Source: Lepus europaeus
Lineage: Eukaryota; Chordata; Mammalia; Lagomorpha; Leporidae
Length of the DNA stretch: 64,000 bases
Assembly: GCF_033115175.1 (NCBI RefSeq)
Contig: NC_084838.1
Location: forward strand, 42,883,468-42,947,467
Direction: 5' to 3'
In this document: positions 34,540 to 45,800 of the stretch, piece by piece
Layout: every line of letters begins with the position of its first letter
Position numbering within the stretch: position 1 is the stretch's first letter
Program-made: the position numbers and the translations under genes
The notes under the pieces: generated by a model
The model's database searches: none
What the model saw: the letters and a program-made list of their open reading frames with translations, nothing else
Told to the model about the DNA's origin: nothing

Positions 34540-35090
34540 ATCTCCCAGAGTCCATACTCTGGGAGTTACTGCAAGTGTATATGTGTATTGTTTCTTGGTT
34601 TTTAAACAGCTAATCATAAGAGTTTTTAGTGATTCATACACTATAGTCTTTCTAATTTTTGTGATTTATTATTTAATCCACTATGTAACCAATGTTTCTC
34701 CTGTTTTCCTGGTTGACTTGATGGTACTTTACAGTTTGTTTCTAAATTTCCTAATATCAAGCCATGCTGTCACCCCTGAGATGTACTCTACTTGATTATA
34801 GTATATGAGTCTTTTAAAATGCTGTTTAAATCCATTTTCTGGTACTTCAGATACAAATTTTGCTTCTACATTCTTAAATGAGTTTTATCTCTGTTTATCC
34901 ATGCTAACTATTGTATTTTGACTTCAAGGTGTTTCTAATTTCAGAAAATAAATTGAATAGTCTTTCTTTGACTATCTCCAAAGGAAATTACACAGAATTG
35001 AAATTACTTGCTGTTTGAAAATGTGAAATACATTGTCCTTTAAACTGTCAAAGGACTTCTGGCACCAGTTTTTTGAAATAACTATTCTTC
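34540..35090 (-). mobile_element. Ancient L1M ORF2 fragment
   Basis: On the minus strand the order follows the L1 reverse transcriptase region, but strongly decayed (CCATGCTGTCACCCCTGAGA, ACTTGATTATAGTATATGAG and the region after 34915). No frame survives. Confidence 0.5.
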
Positions 35091-35804
35091 TATAGACATA
35101 TAGGAGATATGTGGCTGTATATAAAACCAAGGCGGGATTTCCATTCATAGTAGTTTTAGGAGTTGTTAGCTTTTGTAAAACTATATTGAGTGATTTCTGA
35201 TTTTTGTTCTTATGTCTCTATACTTATCCATCTATATTTTCATCTATAATGAGCTTGTTCTCAAAACAGTTGAAATACATTATTGAAAGTTGTAGACTTC
35301 TGCATTACTTAACTCTGAAGTGCTTTTAGGAACTTTCAAAATAAGAATTCTCATAAATTGTCAATTTTATGGGACTAAATTTATGCTGTAGAATTTGGAA
35401 CATAAAAAATTTCTTTTCAAAGATTCAAAAACCAAGAAAACTTTACTAGAGTCTTTTTATGTAAAACTAATTCATTCTATACATGATAAATATTGCTATT
35501 GTGCTAATATTACCATAATTGTGTAAAATCCCACCTGTTCATTTTATAGATCATAATTTTGATAAACCCAGAGTTGTAATATATAGAAGGACATTGATGT
35601 ACCCTTTTCATGAATAGCCTATAAAAATATGACTCAGTAGAAAGCAATTTCTCTATAAAATAATTGATCAGAAAAATAAATATTTGAGATTCATGTTTGT
35701 GATGTGCCACATTGAATTATAAATTTATTACAATCTGAATAATACCACAAGTTGTTATGGAAACATAAAGGGAAAAAGAGCTTAGAATATTTTAACAGGC
35801 TTTT
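35091..35804. other. AT-rich single-copy DNA
   Basis: Nothing recognised. Confidence 0.45.
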
Positions 35805-35840
35805 CTACACTTGATCTTAGCCAAAAGGCCAAGAAGCGAT
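35805..35840 (-). ncRNA. RNU2 pseudogene fragment: U2 snRNA 5'-end fragment (retropseudogene)
   Basis: The minus strand from 35840 to 35805 matches the first 36 nucleotides of U2 snRNA, beginning ATCGCTTCTTGGCC and ending GATCAAGTGTAG, with one mismatch to the mammalian sequence I know. It includes the 5' domain up to and including the branch-site-pairing GTGTAG. There is no proximal promoter and the RNA body is missing, so it is not a functional gene. Similar sequences AACAGGCTTTTC (35794-35805) and AACAGGTTTTCT (35843-35854) flank it and may be a decayed target-site duplication. Confidence 0.9.
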
Positions 35841-35899
35841 TGAACAGGTTTTCTTACCATTTTTAAGATTATTTAGTCGTGGTAATTAAATCAGTAATC

Positions 35900-37080
35900 T
35901 ACTAGTGCAGAGCTATATACAGCAAAGGAAAAGAATAAGAAACAGACCCATGTATACATGAATCTTCAAGTGTTACACAAAAATGTTTTTCAATAAATTA
36001 TGTTGGAACAATAAGATGTCTATATTGAAAAGTGATTTTAGACATCATACAAAGATGTCAACAAATGGGTTTAAATAGACCAAACAGGAAAGTCAAATTA
36101 CAAGAATTTTGGAAGACAATATAAAAGAGTATCTTAATTAACTAGAAATTAGAAAAGTAAGACAATATTGTCTCTATATTAAGGAAAATGATAAATCCAG
36201 TTATACTATAATTTAATTCAAGGTTTCTATTCATCAGAAGATATAAAAGAATACAAAGCAAAGAGTGGGAGACAGCATTTGTAATGCATATTATCAATAA
36301 AAGACTGTATACACAATGATTATGAATCACTATTTTTAAAAAAAATATATAGAAATATAGGCCTGATTTTTGAAAAGACATTTCACAAAAGAGTAAATCC
36401 AAGTGGTCAATAAACATAGGTAAAAGTATTGAACCTCAATAGTATACAAACTTGAAATAGTCACCAGACTGTCAAATATTAAAAATGTCTGACAATGCCA
36501 AGTGTTAATGAGAATGAAAAGCAACAGGAATTTTCATATACTACTATTATCTAATGTGAAAATCAGAGCAACAACTTTGGTATTCAGTTTAGTGTTCTCT
36601 AGTAACTTAAATGACCTATATATCTCATAATTTAGCACCTTTAAATCTGAAAATACACCCTAAAAACACTCATATGCCAGGAAATATGAACAGAGATGTT
36701 TGAGGTAGCATTCTGTTTAATAGATAAAAACTTCAAAACAACGGTAAGTCCATCAATAGTAAACCAGATAACTAACTTGTTACTTTCCATACAATGGCAT
36801 TTATGTAGAGGAGTAATTCATAAAAATGAATGCATGAGAATCACATACAAAAACAATGCAAATGAGTTTTAAGAAGAAAATGTGGGATACAAAAATGAAG
36901 CCACAAAAGAATACATACATTTATATGAAGTTTAAAAGCATGAAAAACTAAACTATATCATCTGAGGATGACTCTGTTGGTTAAAACAAACAAAAGCAAG
37001 GTGAGGTTTGATCTTGGAAGAATAGGATCAAACAATGCTGGGAAGAAAACTGAGTATTTTATCTCTTCAAGGGCAAAACT
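35900..37080 (+). mobile_element. Ancient L1M 3' part
   Basis: The order of blocks (AAAAGACATTTCACAAAAGAG, GACAATGCCAAGTGTTAATG, CCATACAATGGCATTTATG, CATTTATATGAAGTTTAAAA) follows the ORF2 C-terminus and 3' region of an ancient mammalian L1. No frame is open. Confidence 0.7.
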
Positions 37081-38049
37081 ACTTGTAGGTGTTTGGGTGT
37101 ATGTGTGGTGCTATGGATAATTTAAATCAGATGTGGGGTTGGAATATAGAATGAGAAGAAACAGTCATTCAGAACTGCAAGACAATGGAGAGGCACAAAC
37201 CCACAGAATTGTGGAACTGTGGATGTCAGCAGGGCTGCATTTTTGAAGGACTCATAGGGAGCCATATGCATTACTCTTTCCCCTGAGTTGTCCACTATAA
37301 GGTCTTAAACTTGCGTAAAAATGGCACCTGAAACACAAATTTTCACATGCTACCACAGACTATAATGTTTTAGTTTTACAATATCTTACCCTCTGGTAGG
37401 ACAATAAGAAAACAGATAAAGTTCCACAAAATTTTAGTCTTTGACTCTGAAAAGAAGTTGATTATCAAAATTACAAACTATGCAAGGCTGCACTTCCAAG
37501 AAAGGCATAAACCCATGAAATTAAATTATGCATTTAGAAGGTGCTCTAACGTTGACAGAGATATTAATTGAAGAAATACTCATCTAGATTTTTAAAAAGA
37601 TTATCTCTTTTGTTCAATAGGCTGGTTTAAATTCCTAAAGTACATTTTACAATGATCAAAAATACTTTTATTTTCTCCCTTAAAAGAAGACGTTTAGAAA
37701 CAACTGGAACCATGCCCGTTTCAGTTAAATGTGGAATTTGGTAACGGACCGATTATGACTCATTTCAATAAGAAACAGTTGAATTCAGGAACTTTCATGT
37801 TGACATTAAAGTAGAGCTATGTTTCTCAAATTGTGATTGTCATTCTCCAGAGAATCATGGTGATATACAAAGGGATAGGTTAAGCCATACCATAATTGTA
37901 GAATATCTTCTTGAAGCATCAGTTATGCTTAAATATGGTGGAAGTGAGTGGGAATGCAGGCAGCAGTGGGAATTAAGTAATTCATGTGCAATATAAAATA
38001 TTGCTATGTTAAATGTTTCTGCGAATATAGGAAAAATTGAGTGAAAATG
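37081..38049. other. Single-copy DNA
   Basis: Nothing recognised. A few CpGs are retained at 37690-37750 (for example GGTAACGGACCGATTATG), which may hint at constraint. Confidence 0.4.
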
Positions 38050-38059
38050 ATCTGATTTA

Positions 38060-38379
38060 CTTATTTGTTTATTTTTAGTGTTTATTTGTTTATTTGAAAG
38101 GCAAAGGTCAGAGATGCAGAGGCAGAGAGAAAGTTGATTCATTCCCCAATTGGCCACAATAGCTGGAGCTACTCTGATCTGAATCCAGGAGCTTGTTCTG
38201 GTTCTCCCAGAACAAGGGTGTTTATCAACATGGGTGCAGGGACCCAAAGTCTTGAGCCATCTTCTACTGCTTTCCGAGGCCATAGCAGAGAGCTGGGTCG
38301 GAAGTGGAGCAGCTGAGGCTTGAACCAGTGCCCATTTGGAATGCTAACACTGCAGGTGGCGCCTTTACCCACTATGGCA
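38060..38379 (-). repeat. CSINE with TSD
   Basis: Tail TTTATTTGTTTATTTGAAAG, body and a head ending CCTTTACCCACTATGGC. The direct repeat ATCTGATTTA at 38050-38059 and 38380-38389 is its target-site duplication. Confidence 0.92.
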
Positions 38380-38389
38380 ATCTGATTTA

Positions 38390-38984
38390 GATGTAGTAAT
38401 AGTAGAAAATGGCATGATGAGTTGTTTTAATGTCCTTGCTATCTATCAATTTTGTTTTTGTTTCTAGTTCCTCTTCCTAGTACAATGTGCTCAGGATTTC
38501 AAAATTCCTTGCATTTATGTTACTATTATTATTATTATTATGCATATACCATGTTGGTTTTAAACAGGCACAAATTTTGAACAACAGGACAAAAAGCCTC
38601 CATGTTCCCTTTTCCAGTTTCACCACCATTGATTTCTGTTCTCAGTTTTTCTTCCTTAACTTTTATGCTGGAATATTATAAAGCAAATTTCCAGATTTCA
38701 GCACAGTTCTTCTAACATAAAAGACTATTTTAAAACCCAATAAAATGAATAATGATCATTATTGGCATCTAGTATGGCATCAAGTTTACAAACTGCATCA
38801 AAATTCCTTTTTACAGATCATTTCTTTGTGTTTGAAATCTGGTAAATGATACTCATTGATTCCAAATATTTATTCTCCCTCTGTAATAAAATAACATTCT
38901 TGTTATTTCCTGGATTTGAGGCACCTACTGAGCATGGAAAGAATAAACTTCTCTTCTGTAGTCAACAGAATGCAAGGAAACAGA
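38390..38984. other. Single-copy DNA with (TTA)n
   Basis: AT-rich. A (TTA)n microsatellite lies at 38518-38541. No gene is seen. Confidence 0.5.
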
Positions 38985-39360
38985 ATGTTAGCAAAGTTTT
39001 TTTTATTTTTGCCAGTTTGATAAGTGAAATATATCTCATTATTCTTATAAATTTGTTTCTTATCAATTTAGTCCATGTAGTTTTATTTTTTCATTGATAA
39101 TTAGGATAGGTAATTGACTCTGATAAATATATTCTTAATAATTTTGGGGTTTTTTAGTTTGTTGATATTTGCTTATGAAGAAATATTTTTGGAAATAAAA
39201 GTATCAGTCCTATAACTATAGCTTTTGAAGCTTGTTTCTTGCCTAGAAATATCTCTGTATTATTAGATTGTTAAAATTTGTTCCTACATCTTGTAGCAAT
39301 TGTTTTTTTTTTTTTTAATAATTAAATCTTTAGTCCATTCAGAGACTATGAGAGACAGGA
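38985..39360 (-). mobile_element. Ancient L1M fragment
   Basis: The blocks TGCCAGTTTGATAAGTGAAA, GTTTGTTGATATTTGC and AATCTTTAGTCCATTCAGAG follow the reversed ORF2 C-terminal region of old mammalian L1s, with a T run at 39303-39318. Confidence 0.55.
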
Positions 39361-39374
39361 TAGCAAAATAGGGG

Positions 39375-39560
39375 AGGAGGGACCTTGACACCAGTGAAGT
39401 GGGGTGGAATTCTGACTTCATCTGCTATTGGTTGTGAAACTTAGAGCTGTTTACTTAACCTACTAAGCCTTTATTTCTGAACCTTAATAATGGGTACAAT
39501 AAAGAATTTACTGTCACAGAGTTAATTCAATGTTTTAATGGGATCTCTGCTTAACACAGT
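39375..39560 (+). repeat. MIR SINE relic
   Basis: The blocks GGTGGAATTCTGACTTCATC, TTTACTTAACCTACTAAGCC, a TTTCTGAACCTTAATAATGG core and a TCACAGAGTTAATTC block follow plus-strand MIR order. Confidence 0.7.
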
Positions 39561-39753
39561 TTTGTGGGTGTGTGACAAGTGAGAGGTAATGTTTCTATTT
39601 GTACATGTCTATACACACTCATAGAGTATGATTTTAAAGCAAATAGGATTATTTTTGTGGATCTCCTCTCTTTTTTTCATAAGGAATTGACTAGAAGGTC
39701 TCTGATGACTCCTGAAAATTTTTTAAATTTTAATTTGCTGTAATTCTTTAATT

Positions 39754-40094
39754 TTTTAATATATTTATTTGAAAGGCAGAGTTACAGAGATAGAAGGAGG
39801 AAGAGAGAAAGTAAGAGAGAGAAAGAGAGAGATCTTCCATCTGCTGGTTCACCACCCAAAAGACTGCAATAGTCGGGGCTGGGCCAGGCCTTATTCAAGA
39901 GCCAGAAGCTTCACCAGGGTCTTCCACATGTGTGGCAGGGACCTTAGCACTTGAGCCACATTCTGCTGCTTTCCCAGGAACATTGGCAGGGAGCTGTATT
40001 GGAAGTAGAGCAGTTGAGAGATGAATCAGAGCCCATATTGGATGTCAGCATTACAAATGGTGGCTTAACCCGCTGCACCACAACACCAGCCCCC
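39754..40094 (-). repeat. CSINE with TSD
   Basis: Tail TTAATATATTTATTTGAAAG, a GA-rich stretch, body and head ending CACCACAACACCAGCCCC. Both sides carry AATTTTTTAATA, a probable target-site duplication. Confidence 0.92.
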
Positions 40095-40230
40095 TAAATT
40101 TTTTAATAATTAAATCAATACATAGTTTTACAATTGTTTTAGAAATTTCAGATAAATACAGACAAAAATGAAATTATTTCTAATCCTTCTACCAAATGAT
40201 AACCATTGCTTTACATTGGTATAATCTTTA

Positions 40231-40576
40231 TTTATTTTAAAAAGATTTTTTAAAAAAAATTTATTTGAAAGGTAGAGTTACACTGAGAGAGGGAGAGAAT
40301 GAGTGAGAGTCATCTTCTATCTGTAGGTCCACTCCCCAGATGGGCTCAAAAGTTGGAGCTGGATCAGGCCAAAATCAGGACTCCCTCCTGGTCTCCCACA
40401 AGTGTGGGAGAGGCCTAAATACATGAACCATCTTCTTCTGCCTTCCCAGGTGCATTAGTAGGAAGCTAGATTGGAAGTAGAGCAGCCGGGACTCAAACTG
40501 CTCCTTAGAACTGTACTCTGATGTGATGCATGTGTCATAAGTGGCAGCTTAACCTGTTTGCCACAATGCCAGCCCC
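40231..40576 (-). repeat. CSINE
   Basis: Tail AAAAATTTATTTGAAAGGTA, body with GGATCAGGCCAAAATCAGGA and head ending GCCACAATGCCAGCCCC. It is moderately diverged. Confidence 0.9.
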
Positions 40577-40825
40577 AGTATATTCCTTTAAAAAAATTTA
40601 GTATTTACCAAAATATTGTATAATTTATTGTCTGCAACATGTTTTCAAATATGTAGAAAATGGACATTGTGGAAAGATTAAATTGAGCTATGATTGAACA
40701 TATGAGCTTATATTGGACATATAATTCATACTGGACATATAATTCATTCACATGCTTATAAACTGTTTCATTGAGAATTATTAAAATATACTCTGCAGTA
40801 CTGGATCTTAGCCATCCACCAGGGA

Positions 40826-40930
40826 GACCTGGATTAAATTCCAGGCTCTTTGCTTCAGTCTGGCCCAGCTCTGTCTGTTCAGGCATCTGGGGAGTGGTGT
40901 TTCAAATAAATTTTAAAAAGAAAAAGAATA
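40826..40930 (+). repeat. CSINE 3' half
   Basis: Only the distal body and tail remain: GGGAGACCTGGATTAAATTC, then GCATCTGGGGAGTGG and TTTCAAATAAATTTTAAAAA. Confidence 0.75.
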
Positions 40931-41029
40931 AAAATATACTAACTTGGCTAAGCCATATTAAACATGGGAAGACTCTTAGGGACCATCAAGCTCAACTCCT
41001 TTATCTGAACTGAACCACAAACAATGACC

Positions 41030-41760
41030 TGCACAAATGTGCACAGTGTTTGAGTGTCTCACTGAGGACCAGACTCAGACCTCCATGATGTAGGCAGGGA
41101 CGCAGTCTTAGCAGGAGGAGCCAAGGTTTTGACAATCCCACCCTGAAACACTGCCTGTTCTGTTGTACCCCCAGATGACTGGCAGCACAGCAACACAGCC
41201 GGAGATCTGACAGCTTCAGTGGCTGCCACATGACCGTTCTAACTGTCCAGTGTGGCAGCCATGGGCAGCCCCTGTGACAGCGCAGACTGCACCATCCCAA
41301 CCCCTTCTGTCAACTGCCCAAACCTCCCTTTCCACGCACCACACAAGTCATCTCCCTTCTGTACCGCGAAACTGCCAGTTCCTCAGTGTTACAAACTTAG
41401 ATCCAGCAGCAGCTGGAAATTTCCCATATGACTGCCACCCGTGACCTGTGATGACATTTAGGTCATTATAATAGAATCACCATGGCCAACACTCCCATTG
41501 CTACCGCGTACCTGATGGCATGACGCTTCTGACATTTCCCAAAAGGGCGATGAAAGGAGAATTCCTCAGGCCCACCCCAAACTCTGCTCCTCTTGAATAT
41601 TCGATTAACCTTTACCCAGACCCTCCCCTGTGCCTTCTAAGAGAATCAACGGTTTCGCTGAACCTTGTTGATTGCAGTGCATTCTCCCTCAAGCTTGCAC
41701 ATCCTTCTTTGAATGTGTATTTTCACTTAAAATAAGTGTTGCTTTCCTGTTTAACTATAT
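41030..41760 (+). mobile_element. LTR-like relic (same family as 24890-25600)
   Basis: Ordered blocks are shared with the relic at 24890: CAGCAGCTGGAAATTTCCCA, TTTAGGTCATTATAATAGAA then ACCATGG, TGATGGCATGACGCTTCTGA and AACTCTGCTCCTCTTGAATA. An AATAAG-like signal at about 41731 lies near the presumed end. Balanced composition contrasts with AT-rich flanks. Short ORFs in it have no recognisable domain. Confidence 0.5.
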
Positions 41761-42285
41761 GTTTCCTTCTTTAATTCCTTTTTCTCAAGGAGAACCTGGG
41801 CCAAGCCTAACTGGAAACCACTCCACAACATGCAGACCTCATAGTATGGATATATGCTCTTTTTTTTTTTTTTTTAATCATGGCTCAGGCATTTCACCTT
41901 TTGGATTCCTAGATTTGTTTTATTGTTTGGCTTTTTAGCAGCTCCCTTATGCTTTGGCTATGGGCTTTTCCCCACATGGATTCCTGTTTTAAATTTATTT
42001 ATTTAATCTGTCATCAACAACATCACATGTGACGTAGTATAGCTTAAATACAAAAAAAAAAAAACTGACATCTGAGATTTTATTCTTAGAAAAATATGAA
42101 GAACACCTACACTTATGAAATATGTATTTGGGAAAAGTTATATAGTTCCCCAAAAAACTCAATGCACTAGAATCATTGAGATTGGCACTCAGAGAGATAG
42201 AACTGCTTCAGGTCATGCCTATTCAGTTTGCTTCAAGTTTGGAGGTTATTTCCCCATTGTTCAACTTATTTTTCCTTAATTTACC
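41761..42285. other. Single-copy DNA
   Basis: No gene. T runs at 41861-41876 and an A run at 42052-42063. Confidence 0.45.
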
Positions 42286-42796
42286 TTTTTTTTAAAACTT
42301 TTATTTAGCAAATATAAATTTCCAAAGTACAGTTTATGGATTACAATGGCTTCCCCCCATAACTTCCCTCCCACTCGCACCCCTCCCATCTCCTGCTCCC
42401 TCTCCCATTCCATTCACATCAAGATTCATTTTCAATTATCTTTATATACAGAAGATCGATTTAGTATATACTAAGTAAGGATTTCATCAGTTTGCACCTA
42501 CACAGAACATAAAGTATAAAATACTGTTTGAGTGCTAGTTAATAGCATTAATTCACATTGGACAACACATTAAGGACAGATCCCACATGAGGAGTAACTA
42601 CACCGTGACCCCTGTTGTTGACTTAACAATTTGACACTCTTGTTTATGGCGTCAGTAATCTCCCTAGGCTCTAGTCATGAGTTGCCAAGGCTATGGAAGC
42701 CTTTTGAGTTTGCTGACTTCGATCTTACTCAGACAGGGTCATAGTCAAAGTGGAAGTTCTCTCCTCCCTTCAGAGAAAGGTACCTTCTTATTTTTT
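42286..42796 (-). mobile_element. LINE-1 3' UTR only (strongly 5'-truncated)
   Basis: Reversed A-tail near 42286-42295, then the lagomorph 3' UTR (ATAAATTTCCAAAGTACAG, CAGAAGATCGATTTAGTATA, GAGTTGCCAAGGCTATGGAA) ending at GAGAAAGGTACCTTC. About 0.5 kb, with no ORF2. Confidence 0.92.
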
Positions 42797-42911
42797 GAAT
42801 GTTTTTATTTAATGCTTAATTTACTTTTGTCAAATGAATTTGTACTTGCCATCTATGAATTGGTTTCACATGTACAATCCCAGAAAAGTTGTAGTACGAG
42901 TGTATTAAAGT

Positions 42912-43283
42912 AGTACAGCTTGGGTATCCCTAATCTGAAAATACAAGATCTAAAATGCTCATAAATCTGAGCAAGTGGATATTTTCAGAATTAAAGTGCA
43001 GGTGCACAACACAAAGTTCTTCCAGTGTTCCTAAGGGAAAAATTCCTCCAGGCTTCTGCAGCTGCCCTATGCCAACTTTGTTTCATTATTAAAAGTACTA
43101 AATATGTAAAATTAGCTTAAGGCTAGCTCTATAAGGTGTATATGAAGTATGAATGAATTTCATATTTAGCCTTGGATTCTGTCCCAAAGGTATCTCATTA
43201 TACAGGTACATATTCCAAATTAAAAAAATATCCAAAATCTGATACATTTCCAGTCCCAAACACTTCAGGTAATCTACATTCAA
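42912..43283. mobile_element. Tigger-like (Tc1/mariner) non-autonomous DNA transposon relic
   Basis: The left end GGGTATCCCTAATCTGAAAA and the right part TCCAAAATCTGATAC followed by CAGTCCCAAACACTTCAGG are decayed inverted termini. The interior keeps AGGTATCTCATTATACAGG and an AAGGTGTATATGAAG block, in the order of common mammalian Tigger-derived MER elements. No transposase ORF. Confidence 0.65.
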
Positions 43284-43469
43284 ATGATAGAAGATAATGA
43301 AATGATGACAGAGACGTGATGAGGGAAGCTCATTCGACTTCACAGCAATTAGGTATATTGTTCCTAAAGTATCATGTCATTGAATTCCTGTTGCCTTCCT
43401 TACTCTTCCTTACTTGTGATCCTAGGAAACCACCTAAGCACTCTGTCCCTCATGCTTTTAATATTGAAC

Positions 43470-43830
43470 TTTACAAAATATCATTTTACATATATTTTAT
43501 ATACAATATTTGTATATTTATGTAAATCTACATATTTATTAATCATTAATTATATATTTCAAATCTATATAAGTTGTATTACTTATTTTTTATTTTTATA
43601 TTTAAATGCATGCTCATTTATTTTAAATATTCTGTATTTAATCATATATTTATATAATACATTGTATAATAAATAAGACATATTAATTATATGTTAATTA
43701 TATTAATTGATTATGATTGTATATATTTATATAACCCGCTGCATATATTTATTATTTATATATTTGTTATTTTTATATTTTATATATTTAGTATTTATAT
43801 ATGTATGTGTATATCTCCCTGGATTTTGGA
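43470..43830. other. Very AT-rich block
   Basis: Nearly all A and T with TATATTTAT-type motifs. ORFs rich in Ile, Tyr and Phe (43316-43969) reflect composition rather than coding. Confidence 0.6.
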
Positions 43831-45400
43831 CCTTGAGACATCCTGGGCCATCAATATTAAGGGAATTTCTATTTACTTTAATTCATTCATAGAGATGAAT
43901 ATAAAGAATTACAAAGGCACTTCATTTATTATGCAATTTATCACAAGCCTAAGAACATCCGGTCTTTAAATGGGTATAGACATATTTTGCAAAAGATGTG
44001 CAAAAATCTCAACAACAGGCATATAGAGGATATAAAAACTTTATAGATATAAGTACAATGTTCTGTGCCTCATACAACAGCGCACTAACTGATCCTGATA
44101 GAACAGAAATCTGAAGGGCTGGGGAAGGTGGAGAATTTCTTCATTCAGTGAGACTTAGGTGACCTAGGACACTAGCAAATGGCCCCAGAACACAAAGCCT
44201 GCTTTCCTTACTCCTACAGTCTTGTGGTAAAGCAAACTGGAGCAGACCCTCTCAGTGAACTATAACAACCTCAACAAAGCCACCGACTAAAGCAGATCCC
44301 ACTTCTAAGAAGTGTTGAGTTTCTTAGCTCATCCTCGTGTCTTGGGAGGTGAATCCATCCCTCAGTACCACAGTGATGGGGAAATTAGCATATCAGCCTG
44401 TACATTCTCTAACATATATTCTTTAACATATTCTCTAACAAATCCAAATGACCAAGAAACAAAGGTAATTTTCCTGATGTTATTGTTAGCAACTTAGTTT
44501 AAACTTCATTATTAGCTACTTCTGGGACTTCAGAAATTGAGAAGTTGAAAAATTAGAGGTTTGTCACAGACTGGAATATGAAAAGATTATGAGATTAATA
44601 TTAAAACCCTGGAGCACAGCCTGAATTCCTTATAAAAAATGTTTACAGGGATAAAAAACAAATGTATGGAAAGCAATGACCACTGCCTGGCCTTCACTCT
44701 GGTGTCTGCCATGTAGGGCTGTAGGATAATTTGGCAAAAGCTTTAATATCATTGGTATAACATTTCATGTTTACAAGTATTTTCAAAACACATTGAGATT
44801 TAATCATGTTTTTTAACTCAATATTTAAAAGTGATATACTATGTGTTTCTAAATCATTGTTAAAAAGAACTGATGTCAGATTAATTCATTAAGTTTCTGG
44901 GTAGATAAAACTCTTGTTTTTTTTTTTTTGTTTGTTTGTTTGTTTGTTTTGTCAGAGTGGAAAGTACCATATTTGTGGCAAATAAAACACTGGAAAGAAA
45001 AGAATAATAGACATTCTGAACCACACAGGACTAGAAAAAGATTTCTGTACTTGTACCCAGGAAGAATAATTTGACTGAACAACAGCTCCCTGTCAGATCT
45101 CTTTAGATGCTGCTTTGTTTTATGGTATTTCAGTTTTGCTCTTGAGGGCGGAAAATGGAGAGATTTTTGCAGGGATATTTGTAGAATTTTTCTTAATTCT
45201 TATGAGTAAATAATTCTCCAAAAGCATACCTATTATCCTTTTTATTAATTTCTCCTTTGATTTTCGATTTCAGATTGTCCTCTACCCTAGTTATTCTAGT
45301 TCAGTCTTCTCTTTTTATCTTGGGATATTTTTTTCTATTTCCTTTTTCTTTCACATTTTGAAAAGCAAAATATAAGCAGGAATTCAATTTCTGGCCTGCA
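43831..45400. other. Single-copy DNA
   Basis: No gene or confident repeat. A (TTTG)n microsatellite is at 44930-44951. Confidence 0.5.
44917..44951 (+). repeat. Poly(T)/(TTTG)n microsatellite
   Basis: A T run followed by about five TTTG units. Confidence 0.85.
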
Positions 45401-45800
45401 ATCGTAAAATCTTCATTTTGACTGTGATGATCTTCCTTTGCTCTGGCTCTCCACTCTGAGACGGCTTCTCACACTGCGGACATAATTTTCCACTCCTTGT
45501 TTCTGTGATTAGAACATTCAGTAACAAGGGTGACAATGCTGAGAGCTGAGGGTTCTGTTTTGTCAGTGAAAAACCTTTCTGTGCAAAGAATTAGATCACA
45601 ATGTTCTCTTTCGCGTGCAGCATTAACTCCACAACCTTTTGGCGTAACTAGCATAGGCTGCTTTCATCATTGTGCAAGTAGATAGATCATTTTCCTCGTT
45701 TTATTATCCCTTTGTTCTTTATAGGAGAGGAATTGAGAGGTATAGACTTGTTCTCATTAAGTCGCCTTTTAAATTAATTAACATGCATGTATTTTAAAAG
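45400..45800. other. Candidate conserved non-coding block
   Basis: Repeat-free sequence with several retained CpGs (for example TTTCGCGTGCAG, TTTTGGCGTAAC, TTAAGTCGCC) in otherwise CpG-poor AT-rich DNA, ending in TTAAATTAATTAACATGCAT, which holds homeodomain/octamer-like AT motifs. The 61-codon minus ORF has no known domain. Conservation is not tested. Confidence 0.3.

Noticed and set aside
34540..34795. 88-codon hydrophobic ORF resembling a membrane protein
   Set aside because: Phe/Ile/Val-rich antisense reading of AT-rich ancient L1 sequence.
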